Source: Cellulomonas hominis (GTDB taxonomy: Bacteria > Actinomycetota > Actinomycetes > Actinomycetales > Cellulomonadaceae). From it: a stretch of DNA of 64,000 nucleotides. Position numbers and translations under genes: made by a program. A model generated the notes under the pieces. It searched no databases. It was not told the DNA's origin and saw nothing but the letters and a program-made list of their open reading frames with translations. Positions 43,999 through 51,822 of the stretch are shown here, one piece after another. Each line of letters opens with the position of its first letter. The stretch's first letter is position 1. Location of the stretch: NCBI RefSeq assembly GCF_901521055.1, contig NZ_CABEGA010000009.1, forward strand, positions 1 through 64,000, in the 5' to 3' direction.

Positions 43999-46041
43999 AT
44001 GCCTTCCGCCGACGCCCTCCTCGACGCCCTGGACCCGGACCAGCGGGAGGTCGCGCGCGCCCTCACCGGGCCGGTGTGCGTCCTGGCCGGTGCCGGTACC
44101 GGCAAGACGCGCGCGATCACCCACCGCATCGCGTACGGGGTCCAGTCCGGCGTGTACGCGCCGACCAGCGTGCTCGCCGTGACGTTCACCGCGCGCGCCG
44201 CGGGGGAGATGCGCACCCGGCTCCGCGACCTCGGTGTCCCCGGCGTGCAGGCCCGGACCTTCCACTCCGCGGCGCTGCGGCAGCTGCGGTACTTCTGGCC
44301 GAAGGTCGTCGGCGGGCCCGTGCCCGAGGTGCTCGCGCAGAAGGCGCCCGTCGTCGCCGACGCGTGCCACCGCCTCGGCCTGTCCGTCGACCGCGTCTCG
44401 GTCCGCGACCTCGCGTCCGAGATCGAGTGGGCCAAGGTCTCCCGGATCACCTCGGAGGACTACGTCCGCGCGGCCGCCGCCGCGGACCGGCCCGCGCCCG
44501 CCGGCCACGACCACCACGCCGTCGCCCGCCTCATCACCGCGTACGAGGACGCCAAGGACGCCCGCGGCGTGATGGACATGGAGGACATCCTCTGGCTGCT
44601 GGCCGGGATGCTCGTCGAGAACGGCGCCGTGGCCGACGAGGTGCGCGGCCAGTACCGCCGGTTCGTGGTCGACGAGTACCAGGACATCTCCCCGCTGCAG
44701 AAGTTCCTGCTCGAGCAGTGGCTCGGCGGCCGCGACGAGCTGTGCGTGGTCGGCGACCCGAGCCAGACCATCTACTCGTTCGCCGGCGCGACGCCGCACT
44801 ACCTCACGCGGTTCACGGCCGAGCACCCGAAGGCGCAGGTCGTGCGTCTGGTCCGCGACTACCGGTCGACGCCGCAGGTGGTGGGGCTGGCGAACGAGGT
44901 GCTGCGGCGGGCCCCGAAGGACCGCGCGGCCCGGTGGGAGCCGCTCGAGCTCGTCGCGCAGCGGCCGTCCGCCGGGCCGGTGCGGTTCGCGGTGTACGAC
45001 GACGACGAGGCGGAGGCCGCGGGCGTCGCCACCCGGATCGGGCGGCTCGTCGCCGCGGGCACCCGGCCCAGCGAGATCGCGGTGCTGTACCGGACGAACT
45101 CGCAGTCGGAGACGTTCGAGCAGGCGCTCGCTGCCATCGGGATCGGCTACGTCCTGCGCGGCGGCGAGCGCTTCTTCGCCCGCAAGGAGGTCCGGGACGC
45201 GATCGTCCGGCTGCGCGGTGCCGCCGTCGCAGCCGACGCGGACGCCCCGATGCAGGAGACGGTGCGGGACGCGCTGCGCTCCGCCGGCTGGACCGACGAG
45301 CCGCCCGCCGCGCGGGGTGCGGCGCGGGAGCGCTGGGACTCCATGAACGCGCTCGTGGCGCTCGGGGACGACGTCGCCGCCGCCGCCGAGCGGGCCGGGA
45401 AGCGGGCCACCGTGTCGGACCTCGTCGCCGAGCTGGACGAGCGCGCCGCGGCGCAGCACGCACCGACGGTCGAGGGCGTCACGCTCGCGTCCCTGCACGC
45501 CGCCAAGGGCCTGGAGTGGGACGCGGTGTTCCTCACGGGGTTGAGCGAGGGTCTGGTGCCGTGGGCCTCCGCGGACACCGCCGCCGACATCGCCGAGGAG
45601 CGCCGCCTGCTCTACGTCGGCATCACCCGCGCGCGGCAGCACCTGGAGCTGTCCTACGGCCGCTCCCGCACGCCGGGCGGGCGCGCCACCCGTCGCCGGT
45701 CCCGGTTCCTCGACGGTCTGTGGCCCCAGGAGGGTCGAGCGCGGTTCGGCGACGGCCGCCCCCGCGCGGTCCCGCGGCTCACGGGCGAGGTCGACGCCGA
45801 GCTGCTGTCCGCCCTGCAGTCCTGGCGGGCGGACCTCGCCCGGCGGACGTCCAAGCCGACGTACACGGTTCTCGGGGACGCGACGCTCTCCGCGATCGCC
45901 GAGCTCCGGCCGGCGAGCGTGCCCGAGCTGGCGCGGGTCCAGGGCATCGGTCCCGCGAAGATCGACCGGTACGGACCCGAGCTGCTCGCCCTCGTCGCGG
46001 GCCACCGCCCGGCGGCCGCGGGCGAGGCGGCGGCGGGCTGA
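43999..46041 (+). CDS. uvrD2: UvrD2-type DNA helicase with HRDC domain
   Basis: 680 residues. SF1A motor: Walker A LAGAGTGKTRAI (about 29-40), VTFTARAAGEM, motif II VVDEYQDISP (about 223-232), GDPSQTIYSFAGA, LHAAKGLEWDAVFLTG and YVGITRAR. A C-terminal HRDC domain (about 595-670; VPELARVQGIGPAKIDRYG) matches UvrD2. The tetracysteine zinc motif found between motor and HRDC in mycobacterial UvrD2 is not seen; that segment is a short RFGDGRPRAVPRL linker. GAGGAT (43986-43991) ends 8 nt before the ATG. Confidence 0.93.
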   Translation: MPSADALLDALDPDQREVARALTGPVCVLAGAGTGKTRAITHRIAYGVQSGVYAPTSVLAVTFTARAAGEMRTRLRDLGVPGVQARTFHSAALRQLRYFWPKVVGGPVPEVLAQKAPVVADACHRLGLSVDRVSVRDLASEIEWAKVSRITSEDYVRAAAAADRPAPAGHDHHAVARLITAYEDAKDARGVMDMEDILWLLAGMLVENGAVADEVRGQYRRFVVDEYQDISPLQKFLLEQWLGGRDELCVVGDPSQTIYSFAGATPHYLTRFTAEHPKAQVVRLVRDYRSTPQVVGLANEVLRRAPKDRAARWEPLELVAQRPSAGPVRFAVYDDDEAEAAGVATRIGRLVAAGTRPSEIAVLYRTNSQSETFEQALAAIGIGYVLRGGERFFARKEVRDAIVRLRGAAVAADADAPMQETVRDALRSAGWTDEPPAARGAARERWDSMNALVALGDDVAAAAERAGKRATVSDLVAELDERAAAQHAPTVEGVTLASLHAAKGLEWDAVFLTGLSEGLVPWASADTAADIAEERRLLYVGITRARQHLELSYGRSRTPGGRATRRRSRFLDGLWPQEGRARFGDGRPRAVPRLTGEVDAELLSALQSWRADLARRTSKPTYTVLGDATLSAIAELRPASVPELARVQGIGPAKIDRYGPELLALVAGHRPAAAGEAAAG

Positions 46042-46045
46042 CCCG

Positions 46046-46064
46046 GCGCACCGGCCCCCGTCCG
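46046..46064 (+). terminator. Possible weak terminator after uvrD2
   Basis: CACCGG/CCGGTG (46046-46051, 46059-46064) with a 7-nt loop, five bases past the uvrD2 stop. Short for this genome, so tentative. Confidence 0.35.
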
Positions 46065-46171
46065 GTGTGACGCAGGTCCCGCCGTCGCTGAGCGCCGGCT
46101 GGACGGGCCCTGTGGCGGCGGTCCGGCGCCGCCCGTCACGGGCCGCAATGAGCCGTGGCAGAAACTCGTCG

Positions 46172-46221
46172 GAACTTTCTCGGTTATTCGGTTGTGCGGC
46201 CCGTCCGGGCACCTCTACGGT
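46172..46221 (+). promoter_or_regulatory. whiB7 promoter with upstream AT-rich element
   Basis: TTGTGC (46192-46197) and TACGGT (46216-46221) with an 18-bp spacer form the best promoter in the region; the RNA would start near 46228. Directly upstream, 46172-46189 is AT-rich (GAACTTTCTCGGTTATTC) in otherwise GC-rich DNA. An AT-rich block just upstream of -35 is the known recognition feature for the WhiB7-sigma-A complex, so autoactivation is expected. Confidence 0.75.
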
Positions 46222-46292
46222 GAACGAGTCCTGATGGAAGACCACGCTGCGCCAGCAGCCGGTCGGCGACACGAAGAAGGAGGTGGGCAGCT

Positions 46293-46493
46293 GTGAAGAA
46301 CATGAAGAACGGGATCTCCGTGATCGCGTCGCCGTTCACCGCACCCACCACCGGCGTGTTCCAGGGGACCACTGCGCCCTCTGCCGTCCGCGGCCTCGGG
46401 ATCGACCCGGGCTTCGGCGGCGCCGGTCTCCGGCTGCGTGCACGCGATCTCACGGTCGCCCCCGACTCCGTCCCAGGAGGACCGGTCATCTGA
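46293..46493 (+). CDS. whiB7 leader peptide (upstream ORF)
   Basis: 66 codons with GTG start and a strong AGGAGG (46279-46284) 8 nt upstream, better than most genes here. The peptide starts MKNMKNGISVIASPFTAPTT and ends VPGGPVI; it has no similarity to a known functional protein. Upstream ORFs mediate ribosome-dependent attenuation of whiB7/wblC in mycobacteria and Streptomyces. It lies between the whiB7 promoter and a terminator-like hairpin, which starts 22 nt after its stop, so it is called a regulatory leader ORF. Confidence 0.85.
   Translation: MKNMKNGISVIASPFTAPTTGVFQGTTAPSAVRGLGIDPGFGGAGLRLRARDLTVAPDSVPGGPVI
46387..46396 (+). promoter_or_regulatory. Putative antiterminator arm inside the leader ORF
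   Basis: TCCGCGGCCT is the exact reverse complement of AGGCCGCGGA (46514-46523), which contains the whole 5' arm of the downstream terminator hairpin. Pairing of the two (10 bp) would prevent the hairpin (8 bp). The segment covers about codons 32-35 of the leader ORF, so ribosome position would decide whether it is free. Confidence 0.6.
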
Positions 46494-46514
46494 GTCGATG
46501 ACCGATCTCTTCCA

Positions 46515-46543
46515 GGCCGCGGAGTCCACCGGATCCCGCGGCC
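46515..46543 (+). terminator. whiB7 leader attenuator hairpin
   Basis: GGCCGCGG (46515-46522) and CCGCGGCC (46536-46543) form a perfect 8-bp stem with a 13-nt loop between the leader ORF stop and whiB7. The sequence after it, CTCGTCATTTCC, contains only a weak T-run. Confidence 0.7.
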
Positions 46544-46632
46544 CTCGTCATTTCCGCCCTTGATGCAAGGGGGGAGCGAGGACGCGGATCCACCGCCACC
46601 TCGCTCAACCCGCAAGTCATCAGGAGGACATC

Positions 46633-46980
46633 GTGCGGCTCACGACGCTGCTCGACACGGTCAACCAGGGCGGTTCCGGCCCCTGGCCACCCGCCGAGAC
46701 GACCGCCGTCGCCGACGTGCAGTTCGACGCGCTGGTCGCCGGCCTCATCCCGTGCCGCTCGAACGACCCGGAGCTCTGGTTCGCCGAGCGCACGGCCGAG
46801 GTCGAGCGCGCCAAGGCGCTCTGCCGCACCTGCCCGCTCCTCGAGGGCTGCCTCGCCGGGGCGGTCGAGCGGCAGGAGCCGTGGGGCGTGTGGGGCGGGG
46901 AGGTCTTCGTCGGAGGTCAGGTCGTCGCCGTCAAGCGCGGGCGCGGCCGGCCCCGCAAGGACGCCAGCCCGGCGGCCTGA
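46633..46980 (+). CDS. whiB7: WhiB7 transcriptional activator
   Basis: 115 residues. Four Fe-S cysteines at 41, 64, 67 and 73, the GVWGG turn (85-89) and the AT-hook RGRPRK (104-109), which defines WhiB7 within the WhiB family. With sigma-A it activates intrinsic resistance genes at AT-rich promoters. The GTG start follows AGGAGG (46622-46627). It lies downstream of uvrD2 as in mycobacteria, with its own promoter and a roughly 400-nt attenuated leader. Confidence 0.96.
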   Translation: MRLTTLLDTVNQGGSGPWPPAETTAVADVQFDALVAGLIPCRSNDPELWFAERTAEVERAKALCRTCPLLEGCLAGAVERQEPWGVWGGEVFVGGQVVAVKRGRGRPRKDASPAA

Positions 46981-46986
46981 CACGGC

Positions 46987-47991
46987 TCACGTCGCGAGGG
47001 CGGCGCACCCGCAGTCCGGGTGCGCCGCCCACCGGCGCAACCGGGGCTCCGCCTCGGGCAGGGGGATCTCGTACTGGGCCCCGAGCGTGCGGGGCGCGTG
47101 ACCGTCGAGGTGCGCGAGCACCTCGGCCGCGGCGAGCCCCCCGGCCACCGCGGCGAGCACGGCACTGGCCCCCACCACGGCCGGCCTGCCCGGGCGGTCC
47201 CGGGCGGTCAGCTGCGCGAGCAGCACCGGCCACGCGGGGTCCAGCGCCGCCCGGTGCAGGTCGACGCACCGGACGCACGGCAGGGGTCGCCCGGCCGGGG
47301 CGAGCGCCACCGGGACCACGAACGGTCCGACGGCCGCGTCCGCCTCCCGCACGACCACGGGCAGGTGCGCGACGTCGGCCCCCAGCAGCTCCAGGGCCGT
47401 GCCGGGGTCCGTGGCACCTGCCGCGACGGTCACGACCACGTCGGGCGACGCCTGGCCGGGCCGGCGTACCCGCACGGACGGCGCGAGCGCGCGGACCAGG
47501 TCCGTCACCACCTGGTCCCGGCGCAGGCCCACGTGGTCCGCGGTCACACCGCCACCCACGTCACCCGGCCGCACGTCACCGGGGTCGTCGAGCTGGAGCG
47601 TCCCGACGCCGGAGGCCACGAGGGTCGTGGCCACCGCGACGCCGACGCGGTCGAGCCCGGTGATCGCGACGGTGGCGCCCGCGCGACGACGCAGCGCCTC
47701 CACCCCGTCGCCCTCGCCGGACGTCAGGTCGGCTCCCAGGAGCTCGGGGGCCAGCCGCCCGGCGACGCGCGGCGGGCGGGCGCGCGGGGAACGCACCAGG
47801 CCGGCGGCTGCCAACCCGTCGAGCACCGGGCGCGGCAGCGACGCGTCGAGCGCGCGGTCACCCGTGCCGAGCAGGCGCTCCGCCTGGTCTGGGGTCAGGC
47901 CCCGGATCCGCACCGCCCAGCGGGGATCCGTCCCGACCTGCACCTCGTCCGCGGCGCGTCGCAGCACGCGGAGCCCTCGCTTGAGCTGCAC
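46987..47991 (-). CDS. ThiF/E1-like protein with degenerate nucleotide loop
   Basis: 334 residues. The first 90 are unassigned. A Rossmann ThiF-like core starts at about 103 with ATVAITGLDRVGVAVATTLVASGVGTLQLDDPGDV; the glycine loop GxGxxG is altered (GLDRVG). C-terminal cysteine pairs CVRC (about 235) and CGC (near the end) could hold zinc as in ThiF/MoeB. No rhodanese domain and no clear adenylation Arg/Asp set, so activity is uncertain. GTG start; convergent with whiB7, gap 6 bp. It could correspond to the moeB-like gene of related genomes. Confidence 0.75.
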   Translation of the reverse strand: MQLKRGLRVLRRAADEVQVGTDPRWAVRIRGLTPDQAERLLGTGDRALDASLPRPVLDGLAAAGLVRSPRARPPRVAGRLAPELLGADLTSGEGDGVEALRRRAGATVAITGLDRVGVAVATTLVASGVGTLQLDDPGDVRPGDVGGGVTADHVGLRRDQVVTDLVRALAPSVRVRRPGQASPDVVVTVAAGATDPGTALELLGADVAHLPVVVREADAAVGPFVVPVALAPAGRPLPCVRCVDLHRAALDPAWPVLLAQLTARDRPGRPAVVGASAVLAAVAGGLAAAEVLAHLDGHAPRTLGAQYEIPLPEAEPRLRRWAAHPDCGCAALAT

Positions 47992-48048
47992 GGCGTCCCA
48001 CCCCCGTCCCGTCGACGGTCACCACGGTGGCACGTCGGACGGGGGCGG

Positions 48049-48072
48049 GACCCGTCGTCCACAGGACGGGTC
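48049..48072 (-). terminator. Terminator after the small zinc-ribbon gene
   Basis: Perfect 8-bp stem GACCCGTC/GACGGGTC (48049-48056, 48065-48072), three bases past the stop codon. Confidence 0.65.
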
Positions 48073-48075
48073 TCG

Positions 48076-48234
48076 TCAGGCCTTGCCGAGGATGCGGTTG
48101 AGCTTGGTGCCGCAGACGGGGCAGACGGCCTTCGCCATCCGACGACCCGACTCGGAGACGACGACGTCACCCTCGGCCTGGCGCTTCTCCTTGCACTTCA
48201 CGCAGTAGAACTCGCCGGCGTAGGTCTCGGCCAT
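48076..48234 (-). CDS. Small zinc-ribbon protein (DUF5679)
   Basis: 52 residues beginning MAETYAGEFYCVKCKEKR and ending AVCPVCGTKLNRILGKA. CVKC and CPVC make a one-domain zinc ribbon, characteristic of DUF5679, a family of unknown role found throughout actinobacteria. The ATG follows GAGGAGAC. Alone, with a promoter presumably in the 147-bp divergent gap. Confidence 0.9.
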   Translation of the reverse strand: MAETYAGEFYCVKCKEKRQAEGDVVVSESGRRMAKAVCPVCGTKLNRILGKA

Positions 48235-48381
48235 GTCTGTCTCCTCAGGTGCTGGTGGGTGCCGCCGCGTCCCGGCGACCGGCCCAGTATCCACGCCGGA
48301 CGCCGGGCACGGGAGGGTTCTGCCGCACGTCGGCGGAGAAGTTCACCGTGTTCAGGGGCGTGAACCGCTACCGTGCAGGGC

Positions 48382-49125
48382 GTGCAGCCGTCGAGGGAGC
48401 ACCACCCGGCGCCGGGAGACCCGGCCCCCTCCCGCGCGCCCTCCGCCGCGACGGGCCCCCGTCCCTCCGGTGCCCCCGCCACCGTGCCGGCGCGTGCGGC
48501 CGCGCCCCGGGACGACGACGGGTGGACGGTCGACCCGCGCCTCGGCCCGGTGGAGGTCCGCCGGTCGCGGCGCCGGTCCCGGACCGTCACCGCGTACCGC
48601 GAGGGCGGTCGCACGATCGTCGCGATCCCCGCGCGCTTCACGCGCGCGCAGGAGCGGGAGTGGGTCCGTCGGATGCTCGACCGGCTCGCGACCCAGGAGC
48701 AGCGCCGCCGCCCCTCCGACGACCAGCTCGTGCGGCGTGCGGCCGAGCTGTCGTCGCGCTACCTCGGCGGCCGGGCCGTCCCCTCCAGCGTCCGGTGGTC
48801 CGGCAACCAGGGCCGCCGCTGGGGCTCCTGCACGGTCGGTGACGGCAGCATCCGGATCTCGGACCGCCTGCGGGGCATGCCGTCGTGGGTCACCGACTAC
48901 GTGCTGCTGCACGAGCTGGCGCACCTCCTGCACGCGGGCCACGGCCCGGAGTTCTGGGCCGAGCTCGAGGCGTACCCGCGCACTGAGCGGGCGCGCGGGT
49001 TCCTCGAGGGCTACTCGTTCGCGGAGCGGGCCCCCGGCGAGGACCCCGTCGACGGGACCGGCGCGGACGACGTGGCCGGGGTCGACGAGGACACCGAGGC
49101 GGTCGAGGTCGAGGACGGAGCCTGA
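48382..49125 (+). CDS. YgjP/SprT-like zinc metallopeptidase (M48-type)
   Basis: 247 residues. After a 45-residue Pro/Ala-rich disordered start, the YgjP-type core appears: RYLGGRAVPSSVRWSGNQGRRWGSCT (about 132-157), RISDRLRGMPSWVTDYVLLHELAHLLHAGHGPEFW with zinc motif HELAH (about 176-180). The C terminus is acidic. The GTG at 48382 is chosen since TACCGT (48369-48374) ends 8 nt upstream; a GTG three codons earlier overlaps that element. Function of the family is unknown. Confidence 0.88.
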   Translation: MQPSREHHPAPGDPAPSRAPSAATGPRPSGAPATVPARAAAPRDDDGWTVDPRLGPVEVRRSRRRSRTVTAYREGGRTIVAIPARFTRAQEREWVRRMLDRLATQEQRRRPSDDQLVRRAAELSSRYLGGRAVPSSVRWSGNQGRRWGSCTVGDGSIRISDRLRGMPSWVTDYVLLHELAHLLHAGHGPEFWAELEAYPRTERARGFLEGYSFAERAPGEDPVDGTGADDVAGVDEDTEAVEVEDGA

Positions 49126-49213
49126 GCGGCTGTCGCGGATTCGCCGCTGAGTGGTCCCGGCTGAGTGGTCGCCGCGGCGACCGGTGGTGCCGGACGCCGG
49201 ACAGGATGGCCCG

Positions 49214-50245
49214 ATGGAGACGCACGGGGACGCACCGGTCGAGCCGCCCGGCTACGGGGACCTGCTCGAGCAGCTGAAGGCGCGGGTACGCGGTGCGCAG
49301 CTCCGGGCGGTGCGGGCCGCGAACACCGAGGTGCTGCGGCTCTACTGGTCGATCGGGCACGACATCCTCGACCGCCAGCGGACGGCCGGCTGGGGCGGCA
49401 AGGTCGTCGACCGGCTGGCCGCCGACCTGCGACGCGAGCTCCCGGAGATGCGGGGGTGGTCGCGGTCGAACCTCATGTACATGCGCGCGTTCGCGGAGGG
49501 GTGGACCGACTTCGTCCCGCAGCCTGTGGGACAACTGCCGTGGGGCCACGTCAGGGTGCTGCTCGACCGCCTGGCGGAGCGTGAGGACCGGGACTGGTAC
49601 GCCGCCCGCGCCGCGGATCAGGGCTGGTCGCGCGCCGTGCTGGAGCACCACGTCGGTGGCGACCTCCGCAGGGCCGTCGGCTCCGCGCCGACGAACTTCG
49701 ACCAGGTGCTCGACCCGGCGGAGTCCGACCTCGCGCGTCAGCTCGTGAAGGACCCGTACGTCTTCGAGCACCTCGCGCTGGTGGCGACGAGTCGCGAGCG
49801 CGACGTCGAGCAGGCGCTGATGGACCGGCTGCAGGACACGCTGATGGAGCTGGGCCGGGGGATGTCGCTGGTGGGGCGTCAGCTCCGGCTGCCGCTGGGT
49901 GACGGCGACGAGTTCGTGATCGACCTGCTGCTCTTCCACGTCGAGCAGCTGAGGTACGTCGTCGTCGAGCTCAAGGTCGGCCCGTTCACCCCGGCGCACC
50001 TCGGGCAGCTCGGCGCGTACGTGGCGGCCGTCGACGGCGAGCTGCGGCGGCCTGCGGTGCACGCGCCGACGGTCGGCATCCTGCTCTGCACGGGCAAGGG
50101 CGGCGCGGCCGTCCGGTACGCGCTGGCGTCGACCGCGGCGCCGGTGGCGGTCGCCGACTACCAGGGGCTGCCGGAGGACGCCCGCGCGGCCCTGCCGTCG
50201 GCCGACGAGCTGCAGGCGGTGGTCGACGCCGAGCTCAGGCGCTGA
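49214..50245 (+). CDS. YhcG-type PD-(D/E)XK nuclease (DUF1016)
   Basis: 343 residues. N-terminal DUF1016 domain (AANTEVLRLYWSIGHDILDRQ, about 36-56; GGKVVDRLAADLRRELPEMRGWSRSNLMYMRAF) and C-terminal nuclease core EFVIDLLLFHVEQLRYVVVELKVG (Asp about 241, ExK about 258-260) followed by HLGQLGAYVAAVD. The family often travels with restriction-modification and other mobile loci; its role is unclear. CAGGAT (49202-49207) ends 7 nt before the ATG: leaderless. It is an accessory insertion in a conserved gene order. Confidence 0.9.
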   Translation: METHGDAPVEPPGYGDLLEQLKARVRGAQLRAVRAANTEVLRLYWSIGHDILDRQRTAGWGGKVVDRLAADLRRELPEMRGWSRSNLMYMRAFAEGWTDFVPQPVGQLPWGHVRVLLDRLAEREDRDWYAARAADQGWSRAVLEHHVGGDLRRAVGSAPTNFDQVLDPAESDLARQLVKDPYVFEHLALVATSRERDVEQALMDRLQDTLMELGRGMSLVGRQLRLPLGDGDEFVIDLLLFHVEQLRYVVVELKVGPFTPAHLGQLGAYVAAVDGELRRPAVHAPTVGILLCTGKGGAAVRYALASTAAPVAVADYQGLPEDARAALPSADELQAVVDAELRR

Positions 50246-50262
50246 CCGGCGCCAGCCCGGCG

Positions 50263-51696
50263 TCAGCCCTGCGTCGGGCCGTCCTCGTCGGTGCCCGGGG
50301 CGGGGGGCGTGCCGTCGTCGTCGCCGAGGATCTCGGCCAGCGCCTTGTCGAGGTCCGCGTGCTCGCCCTCGGCGGCCGCGCGGCGCCCGGCGTACCCGGC
50401 GGGGTCGTCGAGGTCCTCGGCCGTCGGCAGCAGGTCCGGGTGGTCCCAGACCGCGTCGCGCGCCTCGGGTCCCTGCTCCCGGGCGATCCGCGCCCAGAGG
50501 GCGGCCGCGTCGCGGGACCGCCGCGGCCGCAGCTCCAGGCCGACGAGCGTCGCGAACGTCTGCTCGGCGGGCCCGCCCGCGGCACGGCGGCGGCGGATCA
50601 TCTCGCGCAGCGCGACGCTGTGCGGCAGGTGCGGGAGGGCGGCGGTCGCCGTGACCTCGTCGACCCAGCCCTCGACGAGCGCGAGCGCCGTCTCCAGGCG
50701 GGCGAGCACCGCCCGCTGCTCCGGGGTGTTCTGCGGGGCGAACACCCCGGACGAGAGCGCGCCCTGCAGGGCGCTCGGGTCGGTCGGGTCGATGGAGCGC
50801 ACCGACTCCTCGAGGCTCTCGACGTCGATGGTGATGCCGCGCGCGTACGCGTCGACGGCGGCGAGCAGGTGCCCGCGCAGCCACGTCACGTGCGTGAACA
50901 GGCGGGCGTGCGCCGCCTCGCGCAGCGCGAGGAACAGCCGCACCTCCTCCAGCGGGACGTCGAGCCCCTCCGCGAAGTCGGCGACGTTGCGCGGCACGAG
51001 CGCGGTCGCGGGCTCGGCCACGAGCGGCAGGCCCGCGTCGGTGAGGCCGAACGCTTCGCGGGACAGGGAGCCCGCGGCCTGACCGACCTGCATGCCGAAC
51101 ACGAGCGCGCCGAGCTGCCGCATCATCGCCGCCGGGTCGAGCCCGCCTGCCCCGAGCCCGGCGGGGAGCTCCATGCTCTCGGGCAGCTGGTCCGCGAGCG
51201 TCGCGGCGAGCGCGGTCGACATGGACGTGGCGACGGGCTCGGTGAGCGTGCGCCACGTCGGCAGCGTCTGCTCGACCCACTCGGAGCGGGACAGCGCCCG
51301 GACGTGCCCGCCCGCCGGGGGCAGGTCGGTGGCGGCGTCGAGCCACAGCTCGGCGACGCCCAGCGCCTCGGTGGACTGCCGGACCTCGGCCGGGCTGAGC
51401 GACGGGTCGCCCCCGGTGACGGCGACCTGCCGGGCGTAGTCGTGCGCCACGTCCCAGTTGACCGGCCCGTCGCCGCTCGCCGAGAGCATGCGCTGCACCT
51501 GCGCGATGACCTGGTTCACCAGGGCCGGGTCGTCGGGCAGGCCGGACGCCTTGGCCATCTCGGCGGGGTCGAGGCCCTGCTCGCGCATCTGGCGCAGGGC
51601 CTCGTCGGCCTCGTCGCCGAACATCTGCCGCAGCATCTGCTCCCAGGCGGAGGCGCCGGAGGGGTCGCCCGGCTGGCGCTGGTCGTCGGTGCTCAT
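50263..51696 (-). CDS. Zinc-dependent metalloprotease (DUF2342, Rv3195 type)
   Basis: 477 residues. Gln/Asp-rich N terminus with a SAWEQMLRQMFGDEADEALRQM helix, then the all-alpha core of the family with LFLALREAAHARLFTHVTWLRGHL (about 232-255), whose EAAHxRLF motif supplies zinc ligands in relatives. No signal peptide. ATG preceded by GGGAG. Divergent from the PDZ/Lon-like protease gene; the same pair is conserved in mycobacteria (Rv3195/Rv3194c), hinting at a joint role. Confidence 0.9.
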   Translation of the reverse strand: MSTDDQRQPGDPSGASAWEQMLRQMFGDEADEALRQMREQGLDPAEMAKASGLPDDPALVNQVIAQVQRMLSASGDGPVNWDVAHDYARQVAVTGGDPSLSPAEVRQSTEALGVAELWLDAATDLPPAGGHVRALSRSEWVEQTLPTWRTLTEPVATSMSTALAATLADQLPESMELPAGLGAGGLDPAAMMRQLGALVFGMQVGQAAGSLSREAFGLTDAGLPLVAEPATALVPRNVADFAEGLDVPLEEVRLFLALREAAHARLFTHVTWLRGHLLAAVDAYARGITIDVESLEESVRSIDPTDPSALQGALSSGVFAPQNTPEQRAVLARLETALALVEGWVDEVTATAALPHLPHSVALREMIRRRRAAGGPAEQTFATLVGLELRPRRSRDAAALWARIAREQGPEARDAVWDHPDLLPTAEDLDDPAGYAGRRAAAEGEHADLDKALAEILGDDDGTPPAPGTDEDGPTQG

Positions 51697-51822
51697 CGAA
51701 GACTCCCGAGGCTCGTCGAGGTGCCACCGTAACCACAGGTGGCTGCGGGTCCACCAGGCCGGGGCCGGCGGTTCGCTGAGGGCGCACGGGTCCCTCACGG
51801 GCGGGTGCGGCATGATCGTCCG

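Noticed and set aside
46215-46615. Antisense ORFs over the whiB7 leader
   Set aside because: No initiation signals and no similarity; the sense strand has a strong Shine-Dalgarno and regulatory structure.
46987-47991. Calling the ThiF-like gene MoeB/MoeZ
   Set aside because: No rhodanese domain and an altered nucleotide loop; similarity supports only the E1-like fold.
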